Below are positions 1 to 8,540 of a DNA stretch of 64,000 bases, piece after piece. Within the stretch, counting starts at the first letter, position 1, and every line of letters starts with the position of its first letter. The stretch lies in assembly GCF_025264625.1 (NCBI RefSeq), contig NZ_CP093313.1, positions 1,178,001 to 1,242,000 on the forward strand. The letters run 5' to 3'. The notes under the pieces are model-generated. The model saw only the letters and a program-made list of their open reading frames with translations, was not told the DNA's origin and did no database searches. Made by a program: the position numbers and the translations under genes. The DNA is from Occallatibacter riparius (GTDB lineage: Bacteria > Acidobacteriota > Terriglobia > Terriglobales > Acidobacteriaceae).

Positions 1-1
1 G

Positions 2-991
2 ATCCTTGGGCCGATTCAACAGGTTCCTCAACACCCTTTGCTTCTCGCGATGTTCGGCTCGATGGCTGTCCTTCCAGCTGCAGCTTTGGCCCGTTATCAT
101 TTCAAAGGAAGACGAGCTCAGGCACTCTTCGGTGGTGTCGCGACTCACTCCTCTCTGTCTCTGGAGAGCACCGCGTCCTCTGCTGTAGGTCTCATTCTCC
201 TGGCCGCTGGACACTCTGGTGGATGGCCCATACTCCGTGGCGGAGCCCAAACCCTTACAGACGCTCTGATCCGACACTTGACAGAGCTGGGTGGAACGAT
301 TGTCACTGCGCATGAGATTACTAGGATGCCGCAGACAGACCTCGTCCTTGCAGATCTCACACCTCACCAGTTGCTCAAATTGAAGAATCTTGAGCTGTCT
401 CCTCGATACTTCGAGAAGCTTAAGCGATTCCGCTATGGACCTGGCGTCTTCAAGATCGACTACGCACTCAGTTGCCCGATACCGTGGACTGCTTCAGACT
501 GTTCCCGCGCTGCCACAATCCACATCGGTGGCTCCCTCGAAGAGATTGTAGAGGCGGAGCATAGGCTTGACGTGGAACGCCCTTTTGTCCTTCTCGGGCA
601 ACCATCTCTCTTTGACTCCACTCGTGCTCCCGCGGGAGGTCACACCGCGTGGGCCTACTGCCATGTTCCGAATGCCAGCGAGACTGATTACACCGACGCT
701 ATAGAGAGGCAGATCTCGCGCTTTGCACCGGGTTTCCGTGATTGCATTCTGTCTCGATCTGTCTCCACGCCCGCTGCATTGGAACGATGGAATCCGAACC
801 TCGTTGGCGGCGACATTCTGGGAGGGTCCATGAACCTTAGACAACTCATTTACCGCCCAACATCAGAGCTCTATCGCACGTCGAAGCCGGGTTTATACCT
901 ATGTGGGGCTTCCACTCCGCCAGGTGGCGGCGTGCATGGGATGGCTGGTTATCATGCAGCTCGCGTAGCGATCAACGATCTAGGAAGCTAA
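2..991 (+). CDS. Phytoene-desaturase-like FAD/NAD(P) oxidoreductase, C-terminal part
   Basis: The reading frame is open to the left edge of the window, so the N-terminal FAD-binding part with its GxGxxG fold lies outside. The visible part ends with a segment of type LYLCGASTPPGGGVHGM followed by GYHAARVA, the C-terminal FAD-contacting block typical of phytoene dehydrogenase-like amine oxidases (COG1233). The family uses FAD to desaturate or isomerise lipids, often carotenoids, at the membrane. No carotenoid genes are seen next to it, so the substrate is unknown. A methionine at position 38 lies inside the fold and is unlikely to be the true start. Confidence 0.8.
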   Translation: MLGPIQQVPQHPLLLAMFGSMAVLPAAALARYHFKGRRAQALFGGVATHSSLSLESTASSAVGLILLAAGHSGGWPILRGGAQTLTDALIRHLTELGGTIVTAHEITRMPQTDLVLADLTPHQLLKLKNLELSPRYFEKLKRFRYGPGVFKIDYALSCPIPWTASDCSRAATIHIGGSLEEIVEAEHRLDVERPFVLLGQPSLFDSTRAPAGGHTAWAYCHVPNASETDYTDAIERQISRFAPGFRDCILSRSVSTPAALERWNPNLVGGDILGGSMNLRQLIYRPTSELYRTSKPGLYLCGASTPPGGGVHGMAGYHAARVAINDLGS

Positions 992-1043
992 GGCGAGCTC
1001 CTTGAGGGCCGCTTCATGGGATGAAAGCCTAGGTTTTCATAGA

Positions 1044-1412
1044 TCACAAAAACGTCTCTGGATCGCGACTGTATTTGTCTGGCGGATTCAGCCTTGGATC
1101 AACGCGTGCGCGGGCCGCCTTGCGAAGGACAAGCCTATCCGCTAGGAACAGTGAGTACCACACCACCGTCACCAGTACGTACCACGCCACAATTACAAAT
1201 CCATTGATGATGTCCATCAGGAGCGTTTGCCACGGCTGGTCAAGTGGTTGAGGCCACGGGCCTGGTGGAATGCCTCTGAGGTCGCCACTAGGGTCTTCCT
1301 TATGCTCATTATCGGTTCGGATCTCTGGCATGTGATCGCTCGCGGGGTGTCGGCCGTATGAAACATCCTTATCAGAGGACGCTCGGTGTGCACGACCGAA
1401 TGATTGCGACAA
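1044..1412 (-). CDS. Hypothetical small single-pass membrane protein
   Basis: About 122 residues; a shorter start at 1331 (MPEIRTDN) is equally possible and neither has a strong ribosome binding site. The N-terminal half is polar and proline-rich. It is followed by one strong hydrophobic helix (MDIINGFVIVAWYVLVTVVWYSLFL, residues about 66-90) and a short basic tail, which predicts a single transmembrane span with the tail on the cytoplasmic side. It lies tail-to-tail with the preceding oxidoreductase and about 240 bp beyond the end of the next gene. I do not recognise a family. Confidence 0.5.
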   Translation of the reverse strand: MSQSFGRAHRASSDKDVSYGRHPASDHMPEIRTDNEHKEDPSGDLRGIPPGPWPQPLDQPWQTLLMDIINGFVIVAWYVLVTVVWYSLFLADRLVLRKAARARVDPRLNPPDKYSRDPETFL

Positions 1413-1650
1413 CTGCCCTCACACGGTCCGTGCTTTGAATGCGGATGCACTCGATATGCCAACATCCGCGAAAATTCCGCTTATCTGTCCGAGCGCGCTG
1501 ATTCCTTCGGTCTCGAGAGCTCACATAAATCGCTTCACATTCTTGTCGGACAAATAGCCGAGCTCTCAAGGGAGATCTCGGCAATGACACCGCGGTGAGC
1601 AAGAATCATGCGGGCATTCAACCCGGCCATCGCCGAACAATAAGCGGGAA

Positions 1651-2412
1651 TCACTCTGGCAGTCCGGTCGGGCCGAATCGCTCTGTTTTGATCTTGTCTT
1701 GACGATTGCCGGCGCTACACAGAAGATCCGCGACGCTTTCAACGAACCCGGACGGGCCACAAACGTAACAAGTTGCGCCGACGCTTGCAGGCCAAGTCGC
1801 GCTCGCAATCAAGTCGCGGTCGATGCGGCCGGATGGACGTGGCCAATCGTTCGGAGCCACTCGCGTAAAGGCGTATTGTGTTGTAACAAACGGAGGTCTC
1901 GTGGACAGTGCCTCAAGTTCTGCTCGATAGTAGATAGCTCCAGGTTCCCTTACGGAATATAGCAATCGAAACGGCGCAGTGCTGTTCGCCAATGCTCGGG
2001 ATCGAATCATGCACATAAGGGGAACGATCCCTGAACCACCGGCGATCAGTTGAACGGGCTCCGTTTGACCACTGCGCCACACGAACCATCCACCTATCGG
2101 ACCTCGCAATTCTAGGTAATCACCAACCATCAGTTCCTGCGTCAAGTACGGCGATACTTCACCGGTCGGCAACCGCTCGACCGTTATTTCAATACGCCCC
2201 TCAGAAAAAGGCGCTGAAGCGATTGAGTAGGATCGGACCGCGGTATATCCGTCCCTAGCCCTCAACCGCAGGTCGATATGCTGGCCCGCGACGTGACCTG
2301 GCCAATCACGAACTTCAAGACAGATTGTCCGCGCCGTGGCCGTCTCATCGTGCACACCAAGAACCCGTGCGGCGTGCCACTTCAATCGCCTGAGTACCGC
2401 TGTTCGCGCCAT
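1651..2412 (-). CDS. FAD/NAD(P)-binding oxidoreductase (ferredoxin-reductase type)
   Basis: About 253 residues from an ATG with a GGAGA ribosome binding site; the start lies inside the end of the upstream gene (31-bp overlap). It shows the FNR layout: an FAD domain with RSYSIAS (flavin-binding RxYS), then the glycine-rich AGGSGIVPLM NAD(P) motif and a C-terminal CGP motif (YVCGPSGFV). These enzymes pass electrons between NAD(P)H and a partner protein. The overlap with a sulfite-oxidase-like molybdoenzyme gene suggests it is that enzyme's electron-transfer partner. No C-terminal 2Fe-2S domain is present, so it looks like a bare reductase module. Confidence 0.88.
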   Translation of the reverse strand: MARTAVLRRLKWHAARVLGVHDETATARTICLEVRDWPGHVAGQHIDLRLRARDGYTAVRSYSIASAPFSEGRIEITVERLPTGEVSPYLTQELMVGDYLELRGPIGGWFVWRSGQTEPVQLIAGGSGIVPLMCMIRSRALANSTAPFRLLYSVREPGAIYYRAELEALSTRPPFVTTQYAFTRVAPNDWPRPSGRIDRDLIASATWPASVGATCYVCGPSGFVESVADLLCSAGNRQDKIKTERFGPTGLPE

Positions 2413-2981
2413 GGGTCTCCGTAGGTGTGGTAGCCGAGGCTCTCCCAGAACCCAGCGTTGTCGTGCGACATCAGTCTCAGACCTCTTACCCATTTCGCGC
2501 TTTTCCAGAGATAGAGATGTGGGATTAGAAGTCTCGCTGGGCCACCGTGTTCAGGTGGCAGTTCTGCATCGTCATATTTGAATACAATCCAGGCTTGGTG
2601 ATTGAGGACGTCCTTAAGGGGAACGTTTGTTGAGTAGTCACCGTAGGAATTGAACATTGCATAGCTGAACTCTGTCCTTACGTCAGCCATGAGAACATCA
2701 AGAGCGACGCCTTCCCAGGATGTTCCGAGCTTCGACCATCGTGTTACGCAGTGCAAGTCGACTGTGATGTTTTCGCTAGGCAAATCGCGGAAAGTCTTCC
2801 AGTCGAACCGTTTCAGCACCTTGATACCATCGCTGATCGCAAATTCCCATTGATCGAGAGGGATGTGCGGTGTCGGACCTGCGGACAAGACGGGAAAATC
2901 GTTCGTGAGGTATTGACCGGGAGGGAGCTTCGCATCTCTAGAACTACGCCGACCAGAGAAACCTCGCGAAACGATAGCCAT
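2382..2981 (-). CDS. Sulfite-oxidase-like molybdopterin oxidoreductase
   Basis: About 199 residues starting at an ATG preceded by AGGAG. It matches the oxidoreductase molybdopterin-binding fold (COG2041, the MsrP/YedY-like group). The segment ITVDLHCVTRWSKLG carries the cysteine that binds molybdenum, followed by the typical GP(A)RLLIPHLYLWKSAKWV region. There is no twin-arginine signal peptide, unlike periplasmic MsrP, so a cytoplasmic location is inferred. Family members reduce or oxidise S- or N-oxides; the substrate here cannot be read from sequence. It is translationally coupled to the downstream flavin reductase gene. Confidence 0.88.
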   Translation of the reverse strand: MAIVSRGFSGRRSSRDAKLPPGQYLTNDFPVLSAGPTPHIPLDQWEFAISDGIKVLKRFDWKTFRDLPSENITVDLHCVTRWSKLGTSWEGVALDVLMADVRTEFSYAMFNSYGDYSTNVPLKDVLNHQAWIVFKYDDAELPPEHGGPARLLIPHLYLWKSAKWVRGLRLMSHDNAGFWESLGYHTYGDPWREQRYSGD

Positions 2982-3008
2982 ATACGCTCCTGGGGATCCA
3001 GAGAGCAA

Positions 3009-4301
3009 CTACCTTGCCAAACCGTATCGTCGCCGCGTTGAGCAATACTTTCGAGTGCGCGCGCTCTTTCTCGATAGCGCCTCTGACACTGCGCAGGTGC
3101 GGTGTCGTCCAGCAGACACCAGGAGCTAGGATGTCTCAATTCCGTCTCAGTTGGGATAGCGCAGCACCGTCGCTCGCACAGAGGTGTCCATCGACGCTCC
3201 GATTGGTGTTACATTTCGACGAGCTCCCAATGGCTGCTCACATCTGACGAGGGCGCGAGGACTATTGGAACCTCATTTGCATACTCGAATCATGCCGATC
3301 TTTATCGTGCACACATTCAGTGAAGACGGCGGCTACGGTAGGAGACCGAGGGGCAAGTTGTGGGAGCACGTTCATCCGCGCTATTTGCTTCTCGATAGCA
3401 TTACAACACAGGTCGCAGCTGATTGCTTCGCTAGCGAGCGAATTCGGCTGCCGGGCGGAGTGAGTTTGGCAATGGGGCGGATGTGGCGGAAACAATGTCA
3501 AGCGAATAGACCATCCCACGATCGGCGAGAGTTACCCGCTCCAATATCGCGACTCCTCGACGACCATAAGGTCCTCGTAGGTCAGGCCAAGAGGCTCGTG
3601 CGAAGTGCGCTTCGGCTTTGTGACGAGAGCATAAATGATCTGCTTGCTAGTGAGATGCTCCGTATAAGTGAGTTGCAGGCGCGGTTCTTGAGTGGACATA
3701 TCGTGAACGTACCCCGGCAACAGCATGGGTTCGAAGATCTGGAGCAACCGAGCGTATTGCTCCGGCCTCAATATCCGACTTCCCTGAAGACCCTGGGTAT
3801 AGACGAGGCGATTGACCAAAGAACCAATGCACCGCGAACACGTCGTACGCATGACACACTGTCGCAGGGATGACAGCTCAAGCAAAGTCTATGCGGACTG
3901 GAGTTGTCATTTTATGGAATTCACTGTTAAACGGTCCGTACGCCGCCCGGCATCTTCTTTGTTCTTGACATTCGGATTCGATGTAGAACGTCGACAGAGA
4001 ACACACCGTGGCCAGTTCCGCGGATTGAAGACCAAGTGTAACGACGCCCGATTCTGGGCCAGGTGACACTCAGCGGACCGGCGTACCCTCACGCAAGCTT
4101 GGGAAAGCAGTCGCGCTTTTAATTAATCACCGAAGAAGGCCAGTTGCGAAGAGTTGGCCCGCAAGTTGCTACCGTCTGTTCAGGAAGATGGTAGCCGGCC
4201 GCGATCGGACATACATGCGCGACGAACGCGCGGTTTTGTCGGTCGCCTAACCAATAACAGTGAACATCCGAGGCCATAGCGCCTGAAGGAGGATTTCAAT
4301 C
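3009..4301. other. 1.3-kb stretch without a confident gene; possible gene remnant on the minus strand
   Basis: No frame here gives a recognisable complete gene. The best candidate is on the minus strand at 3532-3885 (117 residues), where the C-terminal half (QIFEPMLLPGYVHDM onward) has protein-like composition. An upstream continuation seems to jump into another frame at about 3800, as a frameshifted remnant would. I could not assign a family. 4070-4301 is likely the promoter region of the cytochrome P460 gene. Reading on either strand gives only short overlapping frames. Confidence 0.4.
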
Positions 4302-4892
4302 ATGAAAAAACGTTCTCTTGTGACTCTCAGCGTCGCAGGCCTGTTGATTGTGTTCATAGCGCTCGCTCATTGGGCCCCGTCGAGCGTGGAGGCAGCCGAA
4401 GGCCAAAGGACGAATGCCGTTGTCGACACGAGCGGCAACTTGCGCGTACCGGCCAATTACCTTACGACTTACGAATTCCTGGGCAGCTGGGCAATAGCCG
4501 CTGACAAGGGCGTCGAGGGTTCAAAACAAATCCACAATGTATATGCATCGCCTGGTGCTATCGCCGCATATCGCAAGGATGGACACTTTCCCGATGGTAC
4601 AGTTCTGGTGAAAGAGGTTTATCAAACGGCGACCCAGTCAATGACGACGGGGACTGTAAGCCATGCTGACAAATTAGCGGGTTGGTTTGTGATGGTGAAG
4701 GAAAGCAAAAACCTCCATCCCGATAATAAGTTGTGGGGTGATGGATGGGCATGGTCATGGTTTGACGCCGGGAACAGGTTGAAGACCACATCAACAGACT
4801 ACAAGAAAGACTGCCTAGCCTGTCATCAGCCGGCGCGATCGACCGATTGGATTTACACCGATGGATATCCTCCCCTTAAACGCGAACAGTAA
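4302..4892 (+). CDS. Cytochrome P460 family c-type heme protein
   Basis: 196 residues, preceded by a good ribosome binding site (GGAGG, 9 nt upstream). It has an N-terminal signal peptide (MKKR, a hydrophobic core to residue about 30, then a VEA-A-type cleavage site) and a C-terminal heme-attachment motif C171-L-A-C-H175, so it is a periplasmic c-type cytochrome. The central WAIAADKGVEGSKQIHNVY and WGDGWAWSWFD segments fit the P460 fold. Characterised P460 proteins oxidise hydroxylamine or handle nitric oxide through a lysine-cross-linked heme. Several lysines are present, but the cross-link residue cannot be fixed without an alignment. A cytochrome c gene follows, a plausible electron acceptor. 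Confidence 0.85.
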   Translation: MKKRSLVTLSVAGLLIVFIALAHWAPSSVEAAEGQRTNAVVDTSGNLRVPANYLTTYEFLGSWAIAADKGVEGSKQIHNVYASPGAIAAYRKDGHFPDGTVLVKEVYQTATQSMTTGTVSHADKLAGWFVMVKESKNLHPDNKLWGDGWAWSWFDAGNRLKTTSTDYKKDCLACHQPARSTDWIYTDGYPPLKREQ

Positions 4893-5258
4893 ACAATTAA
4901 CAAGGCCTCCTCGCGACAGGCCCCAATCGCGATCTAATTCGAGCACAAAGTCGGCGGCGAGCTTCACGGTTGCCGCTTAACAGCATGCTCACGCATCCGC
5001 ATTCGAGCACCGGTCGATTCGCCAACTTTCTACACCGCGGTTGGCCGGTATTTCGGAATTGCAATGCAAGGGGAACGTATGCCAGAGGTTTCCTTCCGAA
5101 CCGACATCATACTGCAGTTTCGCTCCATCGACAGTTCAGGCGTCGTACCGTTCGATGTAGTTGAAGGGCAGCGGCGCATGCTCTGTGTGGCACGCCACAC
5201 GCACCACAACAGTCAAATCAAAGGGAGAGGACAGGAGATCGGCTGTCTCGGCGAAGCG
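4893..5258. other. Intergenic region between cytochrome genes
   Basis: 366 bp with no convincing gene. The frame of the next gene extends upstream to an ATG at 5064, but that extension lacks family features and would bury the lipoprotein signal, so it is treated as untranslated. A purine-rich GGGAGAGGACAGGAG run at about 5223-5238 lies too far from the chosen start to be its ribosome binding site. Confidence 0.4.
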
Positions 5259-6044
5259 ATGGGACCAGTGCAGAAATGGATGTCGAGGATTTGGCTAAGT
5301 GTGGCAGTAGTAACGGTAGTTCTCTTTGCGTCTGGCTGTTCAGCAAATAAGAAACCTACGAAGCTCGAGACCGCCCTGGCAAACGCGGCGAAGGACGTTG
5401 TCATTCCGCTTGAGGCCAAAGGGTTGAAGAATCCATTTCCTGCCAGCGAAGCCAACATTCAAGCGGGAAAACAAATCTATTTGCAGCAATGCGCACTATG
5501 CCACGCAGCCGATGGACACGCGGAGACGAAGCTCGGCCTAGCCATGTACCCCCCTGCTATGGATTTGAACTCACCCCACGTGCAGCGATGGAGTGACGCT
5601 GAACTTTTATGGATCACCCAGAACGGAGTTCGGCTTACGGGGATGCCTGCATGGCAGACGATTATGTCCCAGGACGACACATGGAAGGTGGTCGACTTCA
5701 TCCGCGCTCTTCCCAAGGAAGCGTCCATTCGAGCTGCGGCGAGCGGAAAAGAAGCTGTTGCGCCAAAGTCGCAGCCAGAACTCATCAACTATGGACGCGA
5801 GCTCTATCGCCAAGAAGGATGCATGGGATGTCATCAACTCGACGGGGAAGGCGGAAAGGTTGGCCCTGAACTAACGATCGAGGGCACGCGCGGGCGCAGC
5901 GACGACTGGCTTGTCGGCCACTTCAAGGATCCAAGTGCCTACACTCCCGGCTCCGTTATGCCGTCTTTCAACCGGCTCACCGATGATCAACTTCGCGCTC
6001 TAACCGTGTTCCTGCAGAGCGAGAAAGGTTCCGAGCCAAAATAA
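5259..6044 (+). CDS. Diheme cytochrome c lipoprotein
   Basis: 261 residues from the chosen ATG; a second ATG at 5280 would also keep the signal. A hydrophobic signal ends in the lipobox A-S-G-C27, so the mature protein should be lipid-anchored on the outer face of the inner membrane or to the outer membrane. Two cytochrome c domains follow: C78-A-L-C81-H82 with a likely axial Met129 (TGMP), and C188-M-G-C191-H192 with a likely axial Met234 (SVMPSF). It lies 366 bp after the P460 gene on the same strand and is a plausible electron acceptor for it. Confidence 0.88.
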   Translation: MGPVQKWMSRIWLSVAVVTVVLFASGCSANKKPTKLETALANAAKDVVIPLEAKGLKNPFPASEANIQAGKQIYLQQCALCHAADGHAETKLGLAMYPPAMDLNSPHVQRWSDAELLWITQNGVRLTGMPAWQTIMSQDDTWKVVDFIRALPKEASIRAAASGKEAVAPKSQPELINYGRELYRQEGCMGCHQLDGEGGKVGPELTIEGTRGRSDDWLVGHFKDPSAYTPGSVMPSFNRLTDDQLRALTVFLQSEKGSEPK

Positions 6045-6347
6045 TATGGCGCCCGCCAAGGAGAAAGCGATAAATACTCCGCTGCAAATATCGACACTGA
6101 ACCGGCGGGTATTGAACCGACGAGCGGTGCGATGTCGAAGAATTCGAAGTGTTGAGTTGTGAGTCTCGGAGTCGGAGGTTTTCAGTTATCTCGCTTCGTG
6201 CCCATGGGACGTCCCAATGACGGACCACTAGATCCGCCTGCAGTGAACCCTCTCGAGAGCGCAGACGCAGAATCTCATATCACCCTTTGCGTTATGGTGT
6301 GCGGAGCTTTCACAGCCAAGATCTTAAAGAGGAGAATGGAGGGAATC
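6045..6347. other. Intergenic region
   Basis: About 300 bp with no gene or clear signal. A frame starting at 6159 runs through into the small membrane gene at 6348, but its first 63 residues look non-coding. Confidence 0.35.
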
Positions 6348-6458
6348 ATGAACCGCCGGCGGAGACTTCTTAGGCTGCTTGCAGCCTTCGGCTTAACCGT
6401 AGTTAGCTTTGCTTTCGTTGCGCTGTTCACTCGACTGTTGATGGAGTGGACGACGTAA
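6348..6458 (+). CDS. Small single-span membrane protein (36 residues)
   Basis: A short frame starting at an ATG with a strong Shine-Dalgarno (GGAGGG, 3-4 nt upstream); an alternative ATG at 6336, four codons earlier, also follows AAAGAGGA. The product begins with a run of arginines (MNRRRR), followed by one hydrophobic helix of about 22 residues and a short MEWTT tail, which predicts insertion with the N-terminus in the cytoplasm. It lies between the cytochrome genes and the Crp-type regulator. No family is recognised; cytochrome operons often carry such small subunits, but that role is only inferred. Confidence 0.45.
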   Translation: MNRRRRLLRLLAAFGLTVVSFAFVALFTRLLMEWTT

Positions 6459-6739
6459 TCGCCGTCAATGGCGATCGAGTGTAAGTGCTCTATGCGGGCA
6501 TTCTCTAGACGGTGCGAGGCACAGGTTTCGCTGGGTAACCAGCTCAATTGAGAGTCGAGAGCGATTCGATCTTGATCGCAACATTGGACACAGACCGTCT
6601 CGCCGAAGGCAATGCTTTTGGACAACTTGATCAAACTCGCCGGTTCCAATTACAACGATCCCCGCACGTGTTCTGCGAATTGCGTTACCGGTTTCACTTC
6701 TCATGTCCGTACTGGGTTTGAGCTATGAGAGGATCTTCG

Positions 6740-7579
6740 ATGCCGGCAATCCGTGGATTGGCTTCCGGGAGAATTTATCCGGAATCCCGACTTGGCGAAT
6801 TGTTCAAGGGGCTATCAGGCTCTGTAGTGTCGGAGTTTGAATCCCTCGCTCGAATTGAAACCTATTTCCCCGGCGAGATCCTGTATGAAGAGACACAGGA
6901 ACCGTCTCACTTGCTAGCCCTATTAGAAGGCCGAGTGAAACTGAGTATGGCGTCGTGCTTAGGCAAACGTTTCGCTGTCCGCATAGTCAAGCGGGGCGAA
7001 CTACTCGGCTTGACCGAGGTTCTTTCGGGCAATCGACTCGAGTTTACAGCGGAGGCGCTGTGCAAATGCAGAATTGCATTGGTTCACCGCAACGAGTTCC
7101 GCCGTATTCTCATGCACAATCCAAATGCCTATGGAAGCCTGGTGCACGACATTGGGCGGGATTACAAGTATGCATGCGACCGGCTGCGAATGGTCGGCCG
7201 TGCCTCCTCGGTGCAGATCAAGCTTGCTCGGTTTCTGCTGGATTCGTGTGAGACCGGCCTGCATACCAAGCGCGGCATACGGCTGTATCTCGCCTTTACT
7301 CAGCGGGAAATCGGCGAATTCCTTGGCGTCTCAAGGGAAACGATCTCGCGGGCGATGCGAGAGCTGCAACGCCTTCGGCTTGTCCATCTGTCCGGTCCGC
7401 TCCTGTTGATTCCCAATCGTATAGCGCTGGCGCATTACGCGGAGCTACATGGGTGCGTCGATGAGCATGGGCGGTTTCCGGCACAGGATCTATCCACTCA
7501 CTCCCGAGCCGTTCGGTCAAGCAAAGCCAAATCAGCATCAGGGGGCCCTGCTGCCCGCATCGCTAGCGCGCTAAGATGA
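6740..7579 (+). CDS. Crp/Fnr-family transcription regulator
   Basis: About 279 residues from an ATG preceded by GAGG. The first 130 residues form a cyclic-nucleotide-binding-like beta-barrel (FPGEILYEE, then LLALLEGRVKL), followed by a long dimerisation helix and a winged helix-turn-helix whose recognition part reads FTQREIGEFLGVSRETISRAMREL. There is no N-terminal cysteine cluster, so it is not an oxygen-sensing iron-sulfur Fnr. The arginine-serine pair that binds cAMP is not evident, which leaves heme/NO-type (Dnr-like) or ligand-free sensing. Proximity to the P460 and cytochrome genes suggests control of that redox locus. The C-terminus has a loose 50-residue extension. Confidence 0.88.
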   Translation: MPAIRGLASGRIYPESRLGELFKGLSGSVVSEFESLARIETYFPGEILYEETQEPSHLLALLEGRVKLSMASCLGKRFAVRIVKRGELLGLTEVLSGNRLEFTAEALCKCRIALVHRNEFRRILMHNPNAYGSLVHDIGRDYKYACDRLRMVGRASSVQIKLARFLLDSCETGLHTKRGIRLYLAFTQREIGEFLGVSRETISRAMRELQRLRLVHLSGPLLLIPNRIALAHYAELHGCVDEHGRFPAQDLSTHSRAVRSSKAKSASGGPAARIASALR

Positions 7580-7841
7580 GCAGTTCTTCCAATTCGCAAC
7601 GCCTGAAATCACGTTGTCTCAGCAATCGCCGTCAGACCGATTCCTGTCGGATGTCTCCTTGCTTCGGGTATTGACTGAGACCGCGCAATACTGCTACCCC
7701 GCGAACATCGGCGATCATGGTGCCCCATAAGCTCGAAGCCGACTGCGAAGCACATTGTAACTGAGAATCCGTCCGATCGTTCCTCCAACCACCAATGGGG
7801 CAGGCTCTTAAAGATTCGTACCGTTAAAGTGCGAATCGACA

Positions 7842-7865
7842 AAGCCCCGGCTGAAACCGGGGCTT
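7842..7865 (-). terminator. Intrinsic terminator for the basic-protein gene at 7889-8176
   Basis: A perfect 9-bp GC-rich stem (AAGCCCCGG / CCGGGGCTT) with a 6-nt loop (CTGAAA on the plus strand). On the minus strand it is followed by a short T-run (TTTGTCG). It begins 24 bp beyond the stop codon of the minus-strand gene, the usual place for a rho-independent terminator. Confidence 0.8.
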
Positions 7866-7888
7866 CGGCCATTTCAGAGGAGCGACGA

Positions 7889-8176
7889 TTAAGAAGGCAA
7901 GGCCGCTGTCTTCTTCGCCGGAATGGTCTTCTTAGAGCTTACTTTTGATGCTTCGGGCTTTTGCTTCCTCGCTGCGGCCCAGCGCTTCTTCTGAGCCTCT
8001 GCGATGCGCTTTCGCGCTTCTGGGCTCAGCGTCCGCTTTCCACCGCGCTTCTTGGCGGGCATGTGCTTCGTGGCTGTTGATGAACTGTCTCCGCCGCTCT
8101 GCGCCAGCACCGCTCGTGCCTGCTGAAGCCGCGCGATCTCAGAGTCGAGCGCGGTAACAATCGAAGGTATATCCAT
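7889..8176 (-). CDS. Short basic, lysine-rich protein (possible nucleic-acid-binding)
   Basis: 95 residues from an ATG with an excellent AAGGAGA ribosome binding site. The N-terminal part is a helix (DIPSIVTALDSEIARLQQARAVL), followed by a basic core with TLSPEARKRIAEAQKKRWAA and an alanine/lysine-rich tail rich in KK. Small proteins with this core are common and often multicopy in Acidobacteriota, as I recall; a histone-like DNA-binding role is inferred from charge only. A longer upstream extension of the frame is possible but has no ribosome binding site. A perfect palindrome lies about 50 bp upstream and a terminator follows, so it is a single-gene unit. Confidence 0.75.
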   Translation of the reverse strand: MDIPSIVTALDSEIARLQQARAVLAQSGGDSSSTATKHMPAKKRGGKRTLSPEARKRIAEAQKKRWAAARKQKPEASKVSSKKTIPAKKTAALPS

Positions 8177-8224
8177 GAGTCTGTCTCCTTGCCTGATTCT
8201 AAGATGTCCAACCCCTCTTCTAGG

Positions 8225-8244
8225 GTCCGATGCTTGCATCGGAC
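8225..8244. promoter_or_regulatory. Perfect 9-bp inverted repeat upstream of the basic-protein gene
   Basis: Arms GTCCGATGC and GCATCGGAC separated by TT. It lies 48 bp upstream of the start codon of the gene at 7889-8176, in promoter or 5' leader position. It could be an operator for a dimeric regulator or an RNA hairpin. There is no T-run after it on either strand, so a terminator is unlikely. The rest of 8177-8540 shows nothing else I can support. Confidence 0.55.
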
Positions 8245-8540
8245 ATCCGATAATCGAAATGAACTCTATGCAGCAATTAGCAGTAGACCGCCGGCCGTGC
8301 AGTAGGTCGTTTCCACTGCCGGGCGCACGCCGAACTCTCAGGCTTGGCAGAGCGTGGCCTACATCACACGTCTCTTGCCCGCCTAGCCGCAATGCCATTG
8401 CCCACTTGACATTCAGGTGATGGTCGTCTCCACTTGAATGCCAAATGAAGAGGATGCCCATCGCGATGGTTGAGAAGGGAGATCAAGGCTGAAGACGATG
8501 GATCTCCCCTGTTGACAGCGAGTCAACAACCTCACAGGTG

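Noticed and set aside
3184..3873. A 229-residue plus-strand frame in the gap after the molybdoenzyme genes
   Set aside because: No start signal, no domain, and composition unlike coding sequence; it overlaps frames on the other strand that look no better.
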